Shown: in pieces, positions 1-8,766 of the stretch
Layout: every line of letters begins with the position of its first letter
Position numbering within the stretch: the stretch's first letter is position 1
Notes under the pieces: generated by a model
What the model was told of the DNA's origin: nothing
Database searches by the model: none
Seen by the model: only the letters and a program-made list of their open reading frames with translations
From: Clostridium thermobutyricum DSM 4928
Lineage (GTDB): Bacteria > Bacillota > Clostridia > Clostridiales > Clostridiaceae
Reading direction: 5' to 3'
DNA: 35,331 nucleotides
Assembly: GCF_002050515.1 (NCBI RefSeq)
Contig: NZ_LTAY01000038.1
Location: 1-35,331, forward strand
Translations under genes and position numbers: made by a program

Positions 1-161
1 CAAATATTTACACTTTAATTATTTTTACTCATAAAATTTTCTATTTATTATTTCTTTAATATCTATTCTGAAAATCTATAAATTAAATCTTTCAAATATA
101 CTTTTTACTCTAAATTTGTATTATAATGTATTTACATTTTATATTATGAGAGGGTATTTTT

Positions 162-1037
162 ATGAAAAGTTTAAGCGATGAAAATAGCTCCTGTGTTATT
201 TCCTTTGTTGCTTTTATTCCAAATTTCTTTATTAACCTATTCTATATACTTAATACTTTAGGATATGAAACACCTATAATTGATACAAAAAATATAATCG
301 AATTTACTTTATTTATTGCATTTACCTCAACAACATTTATTCCTTTTTCATCACTAAAAAAATTTAATGAAACATGCATAGCTTATGCTAAAGAAAAAGT
401 GTTACCATATAAAATAATTACAATTTCCTTACTTACATATTCAGTTATTACTATGTTCCTTTTCAAAAATAGAGAAATAACTATGTCAGCTTTAATAATG
501 GCTCATTCATTTTTTATTATTACTCACTTCAAAAAACTTGGATTTGCTAAAAGATATAATGATGACTATAAAATTCGTTGGCAAAAAAAGAATTCCGGAA
601 TAGATGATGATTCAAAGGACCCAAATATATTTTGGTTCTTTAAATTATGGTTTTCTCCTAGAGTAATAATACCTAGAAATAAGAGACCTCTACTTAAAGG
701 CTATAATGTTTTTTTCTTTTCTTTAATTATTTTTTCTATTGATAGAATACCATTAATTGCTTTTTTAGTTTTATGTTACTTATTTATATTTTTTACAGAG
801 TATATATTTAGTCTATACGTAGAAACAAAAGGATTTTGTACAGAAATTAAATATTCTCCTCGCAAAGGCACAGATTACTGGAGAATAACTATTATAGATT
901 ATAAAAATAGAAGACAAATAGTATTTGATTCTCCAACTTATCCTTATTTTGATAGTAATGATTATGTTAGAATCGTTACAGGAATGTTTACACGTAAAGT
1001 AGTTACCTATTCAATTTCGTCTAAAACTACTTATTAA
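162..1037 (+). CDS. Multi-pass membrane protein with soluble C-terminal domain
   Basis: This is a 291-residue protein that I do not recognise. The first 225 residues contain about six hydrophobic stretches (around residues 12-30, 45-62, 83-100, 106-122, 180-197 and 199-217) separated by a basic, charged loop at about 125-170. The last 65 residues are polar and rich in beta-forming residues (KGTDYWRITI, VRIVTGMFTRKVVTY), which could be a small OB- or beta-barrel-like domain, as found after the membrane part of NfeD-like proteins; that comparison is inference from composition. The ATG is preceded by GAGAGG at good spacing, with TATAAT at 122-127 upstream. It is transcribed alone and ends at a hairpin shared with the convergent oxidoreductase gene. 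Function unknown. Confidence 0.75.
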   Translation: MKSLSDENSSCVISFVAFIPNFFINLFYILNTLGYETPIIDTKNIIEFTLFIAFTSTTFIPFSSLKKFNETCIAYAKEKVLPYKIITISLLTYSVITMFLFKNREITMSALIMAHSFFIITHFKKLGFAKRYNDDYKIRWQKKNSGIDDDSKDPNIFWFFKLWFSPRVIIPRNKRPLLKGYNVFFFSLIIFSIDRIPLIAFLVLCYLFIFFTEYIFSLYVETKGFCTEIKYSPRKGTDYWRITIIDYKNRRQIVFDSPTYPYFDSNDYVRIVTGMFTRKVVTYSISSKTTY

Positions 1038-1057
1038 GACTTCAAAATAATTAAAAC

Positions 1058-1085
1058 AAGGATGTAGAACCTCTTCTACATCCTT
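1058..1085. terminator. Bidirectional terminator hairpin
   Basis: A 12-bp perfect stem (AAGGATGTAGAA with its complement, 4-nt loop) lies between two convergent genes, the membrane protein on the plus strand and the oxidoreductase on the minus strand. It can serve both. Confidence 0.75.
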
Positions 1086-1146
1086 TAATAATATTTATTT
1101 TAATTTTTATAAACAATAAAATTTTTATTAGTCTTAAATTTTATCT

Positions 1147-2175
1147 TTATATCCCCCTCATATAAGCTGAAGGTAAATAATCTAACTCTACGTTTCTCTT
1201 CTTAGCTTCATTTAAAACCCAATAAGGATCTCTTAATAAAACTCTAGCTAAAAATACTAAATCAGCTCTATTATTTTCTATTATTTCAGTTCCTTGAGCT
1301 GTTGTTGTAATTAATCCACCTGCCATAACTGGAATATCACATTTTTCTTTTATATATTCAGCATCTGGAACTTGATATCCTGGATAAGCATTTATAACAG
1401 CATCTGAAACAACTCCTCCAGTACTTACATTAATTAAATCTACGCCTTCTTTTTTAACTATATTAACTATTTGGGCCATTTCAACTTTAGTATTTCCACC
1501 TTCTACATAGTCTTTTGATGAAACTCTAAGTAAAAGTGCTTTATCTTCTGGCCAAACCTTTTTAATTTCTCTTATTACTTCAACTAAAAATCTAGCTCTA
1601 TTTTCTATACTTCCACCATATTCATCTTCTCTTTTATTAGCTAAAGGTGATAAAAACTCTGAAAGTAAATATCCATGTGCTCCATGAATTTCTATAAAAT
1701 CAAATCCAGCTTCTAAAGCTCTTCTTGCTCCTTCTCTAAAAGCAATTTTAACTTCTTCAATTTCAGTCTTGCTCATTTCTATAGGAGTTTTATATTCTGA
1801 ACTAAAAGGGATAGCTGATGGTGCTATTATCTCTTCACTTTTTACCTCACATTTTCTACCAGCATGACCTAATTGAATACCTGCACATGCTCCATATTTT
1901 TTAATACCATCTGCTAATTTTTTTAACCCTTCAATATGTTTATCATCCCAAATTCCTAAATCTCTATCACTTATTCTTCCTCTAGCTTCAACAGCAGTTG
2001 CTTCAAGAATTATAGCAGATACTCCACCTATAGCTCTATTTAAATAATGAACATAATGAAAGTCATTAACCATTCCATCATTTTCAGCCATATACATGCA
2101 CATAGGTGCCATAACTACTCTATTTCTTAAATTTAAATTCTTTAAAGAAAACTCTTTAAAAATACCTTTTTTCAT
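1147..2175 (-). CDS. NADH:flavin oxidoreductase, Old Yellow Enzyme family (NamA/YqjM-like)
   Basis: This is a cytoplasmic FMN-dependent ene-reductase-type TIM barrel. The family reduces activated C=C bonds with NAD(P)H; the true substrate here is unknown. Visible family landmarks are the N-terminal LKNLNLRNRVVMAPMCMY segment, the IQLGHAGRK motif (active-site His and Arg region), the FIEIHGAHGYLLSEFLSPLANKR segment that closes the flavin site, and the late VMAGGL and ADLVFLARVLLRDPYW segments that hold the FMN phosphate. The length of 342 residues is that of the short, single-domain YqjM class, without the C-terminal iron-sulfur and NADH domains of 2,4-dienoyl-CoA reductases. AGGAGG precedes the ATG. 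It is a single-gene unit; a TATAAT lies about 40 bp upstream without a convincing -35. Confidence 0.92.
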   Translation of the reverse strand: MKKGIFKEFSLKNLNLRNRVVMAPMCMYMAENDGMVNDFHYVHYLNRAIGGVSAIILEATAVEARGRISDRDLGIWDDKHIEGLKKLADGIKKYGACAGIQLGHAGRKCEVKSEEIIAPSAIPFSSEYKTPIEMSKTEIEEVKIAFREGARRALEAGFDFIEIHGAHGYLLSEFLSPLANKREDEYGGSIENRARFLVEVIREIKKVWPEDKALLLRVSSKDYVEGGNTKVEMAQIVNIVKKEGVDLINVSTGGVVSDAVINAYPGYQVPDAEYIKEKCDIPVMAGGLITTTAQGTEIIENNRADLVFLARVLLRDPYWVLNEAKKRNVELDYLPSAYMRGI

Positions 2176-2367
2176 ATGTAAATTCCTCCTATTTAATTTA
2201 TTTTTATAATCATATTATATCACTTTTATTTTTATCTAATCTAAAGACTATCTTGTCTAGCACTTTGAATATTAATAATTTCTTTTAAAAATTTTTAGTT
2301 TTTTCTTAATTTATATTTTAAAATAGTTAAATACTATAATTCTTAAAAATTTATTTAATATAAATAA
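2176..2367. other. AT-rich intergenic stretch
   Basis: This gap contains the RBS and probable -10 (GATATAAT) of the oxidoreductase gene at its left edge and otherwise only AT-rich sequence up to the terminator of the next gene. I see no ORF or RNA gene here. Confidence 0.5.
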
Positions 2368-2416
2368 AAACTGTATAGTTAAAAATATTTTAAAATATAT
2401 ATTAACCATACAGTTT
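2368..2416 (-). terminator. Probable terminator of the 182-residue protein gene
   Basis: 15-nt arms (AAACTGTATAGTTAA and its complement with one mismatch) are separated by a 19-nt AT-rich loop, about 130 bp beyond the stop codon of the upstream minus-strand gene. The U-tract is weak, so the call is moderate. Confidence 0.5.
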
Positions 2417-2547
2417 AATTATTTGTATTTTATTTAATTCTCTATATTTTTTTCTGATTTATTCTCTATACAAAATTAAATAAAATACTTTTTGCTATTT
2501 TTATCTAACTTTAATTAGCTTGTATTACTTTTAATTAATTTTTATAT

Positions 2548-3096
2548 TTATTTGCTTACATATCTAAATTCTATACTAGATAAAAATAATGCACCAGCAT
2601 AGTCATTAGTTACTGAAGTACGAGCAACACTTAGTAATGCAAAGTCTTCTGATCTAATAATATCATCTAGGTCAAACTCTATAACATAATGATTATATTG
2701 GAAATTACCTGGTGAGTTTTGAATTGAAATATTTCCACTATTATATACATTTATATTAGCTGCATTTACTACACCATTAGCTCTAGCAAATAAAGATGAA
2801 AGTCTAATTGCAAATCTATTTCCATTTGGAGTATTTGAGTTATCAGTTAATAAATGAACAAAAACTTTAGCTCTTTGATTTCTATTAACTGCATCCTTTG
2901 GAACACTAAATGTTAATGAATATTCATCTGTATCTCCTTGAGGTAAAAGCCATCCTAAAAGTCTAAGATTAGAATTAGCAGATCCTAATGGAATAGTATC
3001 TGGTTCAGTTTCAGTACCATCATTTATATTTCCTCCATTGAATACTAATGATTCATATTCTCTTACTTTTTCTTCTTCATAACAATAATTTGACAT
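2548..3096 (-). CDS. Hypothetical beta-rich protein
   Basis: This 182-residue protein is not one I recognise. It has no signal peptide and no membrane segment. The N-terminus is acidic (MSNYCYEEEKVREYESLVF) and the remainder alternates short hydrophobic strands with Asn/Gly/Ser turns (NVYNSGNISIQNSPGNFQYN), which suggests a jelly-roll or carbohydrate-binding-like beta sandwich; that is inferred from sequence texture only. AGGAGG sits 7 nt before the ATG, so the start is secure and the gene is probably well translated. It stands alone between its own hairpin and the end of the glucuronide operon. A structural or surface-associated role (for example spore or appendage) is possible but unsupported. 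Confidence 0.7.
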   Translation of the reverse strand: MSNYCYEEEKVREYESLVFNGGNINDGTETEPDTIPLGSANSNLRLLGWLLPQGDTDEYSLTFSVPKDAVNRNQRAKVFVHLLTDNSNTPNGNRFAIRLSSLFARANGVVNAANINVYNSGNISIQNSPGNFQYNHYVIEFDLDDIIRSEDFALLSVARTSVTNDYAGALFLSSIEFRYVSK

Positions 3097-3211
3097 ATTG
3101 AAATTCCTCCTGTGTTATTAAATTTTCTTTATAGTATAATATATTACATTTTAGGAATTATGTTACTAAATTATTTAATTTTGAGACTTAATTGGAATAT
3201 TCAATATATAA

Positions 3212-3245
3212 AAAGAGATGTAGATAATAATTTCTACATCTCTTT
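3212..3245 (-). terminator. Terminator of the hexuronate operon
   Basis: A perfect 13-14-bp stem (AAAGAGATGTAGA and complement) lies just after the transporter gene and is followed on the minus strand by a run of U. It marks the 3' end of the uxu transcript. Confidence 0.8.
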
Positions 3246-3255
3246 ATTTTAATTT

Positions 3256-4656
3256 TTAGTTTGCTTTTGCTCTATTTATTTCTAATTGTTTATTTACTTC
3301 TTCTAATCTTTTCTTTGATAAGTTAAAGATAAATATTAAAGCTAATAATGATAATCCTAAACCAACAAAGTTAGCTCCACAGATAATATTTTTTATTCCT
3401 ATTCCAACAGCCTCTACTTGCTCTGCTGCACCAGCTTGATATCCAAGCATTCCAAGAGCAAATCCTCCAACTCCTCCTGAAATAGCTTGAGCTAATTTTC
3501 TAAATAATGAGTAAGCTGAATATACTGTTCCTTCGTTTCTTTCTCCACTAATATACTCTTGGTAATCTATTGCATCTGCAATTAATGCCCATGTAACTGC
3601 GTTAACTATTCCAGTTCCAAGTCCAGCAACCATAGTTAATCCTATATATACATATGGATTTGGTATTGGCATTACAAATAATATTCCATAAACCACCATA
3701 GCTAAAGTTGTTCCTGCTACAGAAACTTCTTTTTTACCAAAACGTTTTACTAATATTCCAACGAAAGGAATAACTAAAAGTGCTGGTAACATTCCTGCTA
3801 ATCCTGCTACACCTATAAGATTTGAATTTTTGAAGTACTCTTTAAATAAATATGCATTTAAAGAAGTTCCTATAAACATACTAGTTATCATTGCAAATGA
3901 AGCTAAAGTTATACCAATGAAAGCTCTGTTTTTAAATAAAGTTTTTACTGTTGATCCAATTCCAGCTTTCTTTTGATTAGCTGTGTTATGCACAACTCTT
4001 TCTGTAGTTAATTTAAAAGTTAATACGAAACACACTGAACAAATTATTGCAAATATAATTGCACATTTTAAGAATCCATTTGCAGTTACCGCATTTTCAC
4101 TATTGAATATTAGTTTTGGAACTAATACCATTACTATAACTCCTGAAATAACTGAACCTATATTTCTGAAAGTAGAAAGTGATGTTCTTTGAACTGGATC
4201 TGTTGTCATAACTGATGATAATGAACCATAAGGTATATTTACTGCTGTATATAACATTCCAAATAAAATATAAGTAACATAAGCATAAGGTAATTTCATA
4301 CTTTCAGGTAATCCTGGTAATTTTGTAAATGCTAGTATTCCTACTAAAGTCATTGGTATACCAAATAAAATTATATAAGGTCTAAACTTTCCATGTTCAG
4401 TATGCTTATTTCTATCAACTATAATTCCCATAATAGGGTCATTTATAGCATCCCAAACTCTTGCTACTATAAATAAAGTCCCAACAGCTACTGCACTAAT
4501 TCCTAATACATCAGTATAAAATAGCATTAAGTATGTTGCAATAAATTGGAAAAATGCTCCACATCCAACATCTCCTAAAGCATATCCAATTTTGTCACCC
4601 ATTCCAAATTCTTTTAATTTATCTTTCTTTTTCTCAATAACGTTTAATAATTCCAT
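3256..4656 (-). CDS. GPH-family sugar/glucuronide:cation symporter (UidB/MelB-like)
   Basis: This 466-residue polytopic membrane protein with about twelve hydrophobic segments belongs to the glycoside-pentoside-hexuronide:cation symporter family. Supporting motifs are GYALGDVGCGAFFQF near residue 25, RVWDAINDPIMGIIVDR at about 66-82 (the family's conserved Asp-rich helix and loop between TM2 and TM3), and the central RNIGSVISG and GMLPALLVIPFVGILVKRFGKK segments. It is the last gene of the operon, 26 bp after uxaC, directly before the terminator. Context strongly suggests uptake of glucuronides or free hexuronates driven by H+ or Na+; which of these cannot be told from sequence. AGAGGGGGA precedes the ATG. 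Confidence 0.9.
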   Translation of the reverse strand: MELLNVIEKKKDKLKEFGMGDKIGYALGDVGCGAFFQFIATYLMLFYTDVLGISAVAVGTLFIVARVWDAINDPIMGIIVDRNKHTEHGKFRPYIILFGIPMTLVGILAFTKLPGLPESMKLPYAYVTYILFGMLYTAVNIPYGSLSSVMTTDPVQRTSLSTFRNIGSVISGVIVMVLVPKLIFNSENAVTANGFLKCAIIFAIICSVCFVLTFKLTTERVVHNTANQKKAGIGSTVKTLFKNRAFIGITLASFAMITSMFIGTSLNAYLFKEYFKNSNLIGVAGLAGMLPALLVIPFVGILVKRFGKKEVSVAGTTLAMVVYGILFVMPIPNPYVYIGLTMVAGLGTGIVNAVTWALIADAIDYQEYISGERNEGTVYSAYSLFRKLAQAISGGVGGFALGMLGYQAGAAEQVEAVGIGIKNIICGANFVGLGLSLLALIFIFNLSKKRLEEVNKQLEINRAKAN

Positions 4657-4681
4657 AGTTATCCCCCTCTTAATTGCAGAA

Positions 4682-6085
4682 TTATTTACTTAAAAAATAG
4701 TTTTTAGAATTTCTATAACAAATACTCTCTATTATTTCTCCTAGTATTTCTTCATCATATGGATATTGCCCTGTTTCTACTAAATTTCCTATATAGTTAC
4801 AAAGTATTCTTCTAAAGTATTCATGTCTTGTGTATGATAAAAAGCTTCTTGAATCTGTTACCATTCCAACAAATTGACTAATCAATCCTAATTGAGATAA
4901 AGCCATCATTTGTCTTTCCATTCCATCCTTTTGATCATTGAACCACCATCCAGAACCAAATTGAATTTTTCCACGAGTTTTTCCATCTTGGAAATTTCCA
5001 ATCATTGTTCCTATTACTTCATTATCTTTAGGATTTAAACAATATAAAATTGTCTTTGGTAATTCTTCATTTTTATCTAACTCATTTAATATTCTTGAAA
5101 GTGAATATGCAATTTCACCATCATCTATACTATCAAAACCTGCATCAGCTCCAACTTTTTCAAACATTCTTGAATTATTATTTCTTAATGCTCCTATATG
5201 AAGCTGCATCACCATTTGTCTTTTACTATACATTTTTCCTAAATCTATTAATAAAGAAGTAGAATATTTAATTCCTTCTTCTTCTGTTAAGCTTTCTCCG
5301 TTTAAACCTTTACAGAAAATAGAGTTAACTTCTTCTTCTGTAACTTCAAAGAATTTTATTCTCTCTAAGCTATGGTCTGTTATAGTGCAGCCTATTTCAC
5401 AGAAATAATCTAATCTTTTTTCTAGTGCAGCTTTTAAATCATTATAGCTAGTTATCTTCATATCACAAACTTCTGATAATTTAGATATATATTCTTTAAA
5501 TCCTTCATTTAAGATTTTCATTGCTTTTTCTGGTCTAAACGAAGGTTTAACTAAACAATTAAACTCTTTATCTAAACTTATTTGTTTATGATACTCTAAA
5601 CTATCTATTGGATCATCAGTAGTTCCTATATATTCTACATTAGCCATTTTAATTAGTTTTTTAGCACTTAAAACGTTTTCTTTTATGACAGCATTACATT
5701 TATCCCAGATAATTTTTGCAGTTTTTTCACTTAATGTCTCTTCAATATTAAAGAATCTTTTTAATTCTAAATGTGACCAATGATAAAGTGGATTCCCTAT
5801 TAAATAAGGCATCATTTTAGCAAATTCATAAAATTTTTCGTAGTCACTTGCATCACCAGTTATATACTTCTCATCTATTCCAAAGCTTCTCATAGCTCTC
5901 CATTTATAATGATCATGATATAACCACATTTCAGCTATATTTTTGAATTCATAATCATTTGCTATTTCGCTAGGAACAAGGTGACAGTGATAGTCAAACA
6001 CTGGCACCTTTGAAGCATAATTATGATACAATACTTTTGCTACTTCGCTTTCTAACAAAAAGTCCTTGTCCATAAATTTCTTCAT
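4682..6085 (-). CDS. uxaC: Glucuronate isomerase (uronate isomerase)
   Basis: This enzyme converts D-glucuronate to D-fructuronate (and galacturonate to tagaturonate), the first intracellular step of hexuronate breakdown. It is an amidohydrolase-superfamily barrel of 467 residues, the normal family length. Visible landmarks are PVFDYHCHLVPSEI near residue 30 (HxH metal site), YIGTTDDPIDSLEYH at about 150, VKPSFRPEKAM, the MQLHIGALRNNN segment near 295, and the C-terminal VGMVTDSRSFLSYTRHEYFRRILC, all typical of UxaC. AGGAGA lies before the ATG. It is 10 bp downstream of uxuA and is clearly cotranscribed. Confidence 0.97.
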   Translation of the reverse strand: MKKFMDKDFLLESEVAKVLYHNYASKVPVFDYHCHLVPSEIANDYEFKNIAEMWLYHDHYKWRAMRSFGIDEKYITGDASDYEKFYEFAKMMPYLIGNPLYHWSHLELKRFFNIEETLSEKTAKIIWDKCNAVIKENVLSAKKLIKMANVEYIGTTDDPIDSLEYHKQISLDKEFNCLVKPSFRPEKAMKILNEGFKEYISKLSEVCDMKITSYNDLKAALEKRLDYFCEIGCTITDHSLERIKFFEVTEEEVNSIFCKGLNGESLTEEEGIKYSTSLLIDLGKMYSKRQMVMQLHIGALRNNNSRMFEKVGADAGFDSIDDGEIAYSLSRILNELDKNEELPKTILYCLNPKDNEVIGTMIGNFQDGKTRGKIQFGSGWWFNDQKDGMERQMMALSQLGLISQFVGMVTDSRSFLSYTRHEYFRRILCNYIGNLVETGQYPYDEEILGEIIESICYRNSKNYFLSK

Positions 6086-6095
6086 AACAAATCTC

Positions 6096-7145
6096 CTATC
6101 TTTTATTTTTCTTAATTGCCTCTATTAAACCATTTATATAAACAGCCCCTAATGCTCTGTCATATAATCCATAACCAGGTCTTCCAGTTTCTCCCCAAAT
6201 CATTCTTCCATGGTCTGGTCTATATGGTCCATCAAAATCATAATCACAGTAAGCTTTTACTATTTCATAGAAATCTAAAGAACCTGATTCTGATAAGTGT
6301 GCAACTTCATTAAAACTACTATCTCCAGTAATTTTTACATTTCTAAGGTGTGCGAAATGTATTCTATTTTTTTCTTTTCCGAAATAATTTATCATTTCTA
6401 CCATATCATTTACCTTTGTACATCCTAAAGAGCCTGTACATAAAGTAATTCCATGATATTCACTATCATATAATTCAATAAATCTTTTTAAATTGTCAAA
6501 GTTAGTTATTATTCTTGGTAATCCAAATATTCCCCATGGTGGATCATCCGGATGTATAGCCATTTTCATTCTAACTTCCTCTGCAACCTTCATTATTCTT
6601 TGAATGAAATAATTTAAGTTGTTCCATAAAGCTTCTTCATCAATATCTTTGTATTGCTCTAATAAAGCTTTTAATCCACCTTCTCCATATGATGTATCCC
6701 ATCCTGGTAATTCTAATTCACCTAAAGCTGGATCCATTTTTTTAACTTGCTCTTCATCATATATTAAACAAGTTGAACCATCTTCTAATTCATAATTAAG
6801 ATCTGATCTTGTCCAATCAAATACTGGCATGAAATTGTAGCAAATAGTATCTACTCCTGCTTCTGCTAAATTTCTTATAGTTTGAATGTAATTATCTATA
6901 TATTTATCTCTAGTTGGAAGTCCTAATTTAATATCTTCATGAACTGGAACACTTTCTATTACTGAAAGCTCTAATCCATGCTTTTCAACTTCCCTTTTTA
7001 ATTCTAAAATTCTTTCTAATGGCCAAACTTCTCCAACTGGAATATCATAAATTGCAGTTACAATTCCTTTCATACCGGGAATTTGTTTTATATATTCAAT
7101 TTTTACTGGATCATCTTGTCCATACCATCTGAATGTCATTTTCAT
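6096..7145 (-). CDS. uxuA: Mannonate dehydratase
   Basis: This enzyme dehydrates D-mannonate to 2-keto-3-deoxy-D-gluconate and is metal dependent, with a xylose-isomerase-like barrel. The 349-residue length matches the UxuA family. The opening [22 protein letters not shown], the [13 protein letters not shown] segment, the [15 protein letters not shown] motif at about 103-117, [18 protein letters not shown] around 195-212, FAHLRNV and the closing [13 protein letters not shown] are diagnostic. The start is MKMTF with GGGGGT 7 nt upstream; the second Met is possible. It lies 13 bp after the aldolase gene within the operon. Confidence 0.97.
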   Translation of the reverse strand: MKMTFRWYGQDDPVKIEYIKQIPGMKGIVTAIYDIPVGEVWPLERILELKREVEKHGLELSVIESVPVHEDIKLGLPTRDKYIDNYIQTIRNLAEAGVDTICYNFMPVFDWTRSDLNYELEDGSTCLIYDEEQVKKMDPALGELELPGWDTSYGEGGLKALLEQYKDIDEEALWNNLNYFIQRIMKVAEEVRMKMAIHPDDPPWGIFGLPRIITNFDNLKRFIELYDSEYHGITLCTGSLGCTKVNDMVEMINYFGKEKNRIHFAHLRNVKITGDSSFNEVAHLSESGSLDFYEIVKAYCDYDFDGPYRPDHGRMIWGETGRPGYGLYDRALGAVYINGLIEAIKKNKR

Positions 7146-7158
7146 AAATTCATACCCC

Positions 7159-7767
7159 CTATTTTCTAATGTTCTCTATCTTCTCAACAAATCTTTTTGC
7201 TGTTGCTTCGATTTCCTCTGCTGTTCCTTTTATTAATGAGCTTCCTGCACCAACACAAGCTACTCCATTTTTAAACCATTCTTCAATATTATCTACAGTT
7301 ACTCCTCCAGTTGGCATTATCTCAACATTTGGAATTGGAGCTTTTATAGCTTTAACATATTTAGGTCCAAATAAGTCTCCTGGGAATAATTTAATCATTT
7401 TATTTCCAGAATCCATAGCTTTCATTATTTCTGAAACTGTCATACATCCTGGTAAATATAAAACATTTTCTCTTTTACAAACTTCATTTACAGCTTCATT
7501 ATATCCTGGACTTACAACGTATTTAGCTCCTGCTTCTATTGCATCTATAGCCATTTTTTCATTTAATACACTTCCAACTCCAATTAAAGCATCTTCTCTT
7601 AAACTATAAGCTCTTATAAGTTCTACTACATTTGGTATTGTATAAGTAAGCTCTAGTGCCTTTACTCCACCTCTTAGGCAAGCTTCCATATAATCAATTG
7701 CTTCTTCGTGATTTTTTCCTCTCACTACAGCAACTATTCCATAATTCTTTAACTCTTCTAAAACCAC
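7159..7767 (-). CDS. eda: KDPG aldolase (2-keto-3-deoxy-6-phosphogluconate aldolase)
   Basis: This enzyme cleaves 2-keto-3-deoxy-6-phosphogluconate to pyruvate and glyceraldehyde 3-phosphate, the last step of the pathway encoded here. It is a class I aldolase of 202 residues. Visible sites are [10 protein letters not shown] (phosphate site Arg), ALELTYTIP (catalytic Glu near residue 40), GVGSVLN, FVVSPGYN-type strand (YVVSPGYN), MIKLFPGD with the Schiff-base Lys near 129, and [11 protein letters not shown]. Translation starts at GTG behind AAAGGAGA. Its stop is 13 bp before uxuA. The kinase that makes its substrate is kdgK in the other transcription unit. Confidence 0.95.
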   Translation of the reverse strand: MVLEELKNYGIVAVVRGKNHEEAIDYMEACLRGGVKALELTYTIPNVVELIRAYSLREDALIGVGSVLNEKMAIDAIEAGAKYVVSPGYNEAVNEVCKRENVLYLPGCMTVSEIMKAMDSGNKMIKLFPGDLFGPKYVKAIKAPIPNVEIMPTGGVTVDNIEEWFKNGVACVGAGSSLIKGTAEEIEATAKRFVEKIENIRK

Positions 7768-7786
7768 TTTTTTTGCTCTCCTTTAT

Positions 7787-8638
7787 CTAAACTCCAGAAT
7801 AAGCTGAGAATGCTCCATCTACTGGAATTACTACTCCATTTACAAATCCTGAAGCCTCATTAGATACTAAGTATAATAAAGTTCCAAGTAATTCATCAGC
7901 TTCTCCAAATCTTCTCATTGGTGTACTATTTAATATTTTTTCAGTTCTTGCAGTTGGTGTTCCATCTTCATTAAATAATAACTTTCTATTTTGATCTGTT
8001 ACGAAGAATCCTGGTGCTATTGCATTTACTCTAACTCCAACCTTTGACATATGAACTGCTAACCATTGAGTAAAGTTACTTACTGCTGCTTTAGCTCCTG
8101 AATATGCAGGTATTTTTGTAAGAGGTGTAAACGCATTCATTGATGAAATATTAATGATTGTCGCATCCTTCTTATTTATCATATCTTTACTAAATTCTTG
8201 TGATGGAAGTAATGTTCCTAAGAAATTAAGATTGAAAACAAATTCTACTCCTTTTGGATCTAAATCAAAGAATGTAGTTAATTCTTCATTTTCTAAATCT
8301 TCAACTTCTAAATATTCTTTAGTTGTTGTTCCTTTTGGATGATTTCCTCCAGCTCCATTTATTAAAATATCTACTGTTCCAAACTTTTCAAGTATTATTT
8401 CATGTGCATTTTTTAAACTTTCTTTATCTAAAACGTTAGCTTCTATTCCTATTGCTATTCCGCCTTTTTCATTTATTGATTGTGCTTTTTTTTCACAAGC
8501 TTCTTGTCCTAATGCTAATATAGCAACTTTTGCTCCACATTCTGCTAAAGCATCTGCCATAGCTCCACATAGAATTCCTGTTCCTCCTGTTACAACACAA
8601 ACCTTATCTTTTAAATCTACATTAAATGGTAATTTCAT
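7787..8638 (-). CDS. uxuB: D-mannonate oxidoreductase (fructuronate reductase), SDR type
   Basis: This enzyme likely reduces D-fructuronate to D-mannonate with NAD(P)H. It is a short-chain dehydrogenase, not the long-chain polyol dehydrogenase used by Escherichia coli, and corresponds to the SDR form known from Bacillus. Motifs are the TGGTGILCGAMA cofactor loop near residue 19, NGAGG at about 94, the catalytic Ser in INISSMNAF, and YSGAKAA (YxxxK) near 179, followed by VNAIAPGFF. The 283-residue length is slightly above typical SDRs. It is the first gene of the proximal unit, starting at an ATG behind GAAGGAGGA and directly below a promoter/operator. The assignment rests on fold plus operon position. 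Confidence 0.9.
   Translation of the reverse strand: MKLPFNVDLKDKVCVVTGGTGILCGAMADALAECGAKVAILALGQEACEKKAQSINEKGGIAIGIEANVLDKESLKNAHEIILEKFGTVDILINGAGGNHPKGTTTKEYLEVEDLENEELTTFFDLDPKGVEFVFNLNFLGTLLPSQEFSKDMINKKDATIINISSMNAFTPLTKIPAYSGAKAAVSNFTQWLAVHMSKVGVRVNAIAPGFFVTDQNRKLLFNEDGTPTARTEKILNSTPMRRFGEADELLGTLLYLVSNEASGFVNGVVIPVDGAFSAYSGV
8126..8139. promoter_or_regulatory. Possible intragenic cre (CcpA) site
   Basis: TGTAAACGCATTCA matches the general catabolite-responsive element pattern TGNAARCGNWWWCA at every fixed position. It lies inside the SDR gene, about 500 nt after its start. CcpA bound within a gene can block elongation, but a single match can arise by chance. Confidence 0.3.
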
Positions 8639-8660
8639 GTTTCATCCTCCTTCACATCTG

Positions 8661-8684
8661 TTATACTTGTATACTAGCATATTA
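8661..8684. promoter_or_regulatory. Putative GntR-family operator of the uxu unit
   Basis: This 24-bp element is identical at 22 of 24 positions to the one at 15163-15186 in front of the other hexuronate unit. Its centre CTTGTATACTAG is a near palindrome around GTATAC, the kind of core bound by FadR-subfamily GntR regulators such as UxuR. It covers the -10 box of the uxuB promoter, which fits repression. Confidence 0.75.
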
Positions 8685-8699
8685 GAATTCATTTTGCAA
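8671..8699 (-). promoter_or_regulatory. Promoter of uxuB-eda-uxuA-uxaC-symporter
   Basis: TTGCAA and TAGTAT are separated by exactly 17 bp, about 35 bp before the uxuB start. The same arrangement recurs at 15173-15201. The -10 lies within the putative operator. Confidence 0.7.
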
Positions 8700-8730
8700 C
8701 AATTTTTTAACATTTTTTTCACAAATTCAA

Positions 8731-8763
8731 AAAATCATCCATAATTTTATTATGGATGATTTT
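8731..8763 (-). terminator. Terminator of the GntR regulator gene
   Basis: A perfect 14-bp stem (AAAATCATCCATAA and complement, 5-nt loop) immediately follows the regulator's stop codon, separating its transcript from the uxu promoter downstream. Confidence 0.8.
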
Positions 8764-8766
8764 AAT

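Noticed and set aside
7169..7609. 146-codon plus-strand frame opposite the aldolase gene
   Set aside because: Shadow of a clearly functional gene; no RBS or family resemblance.
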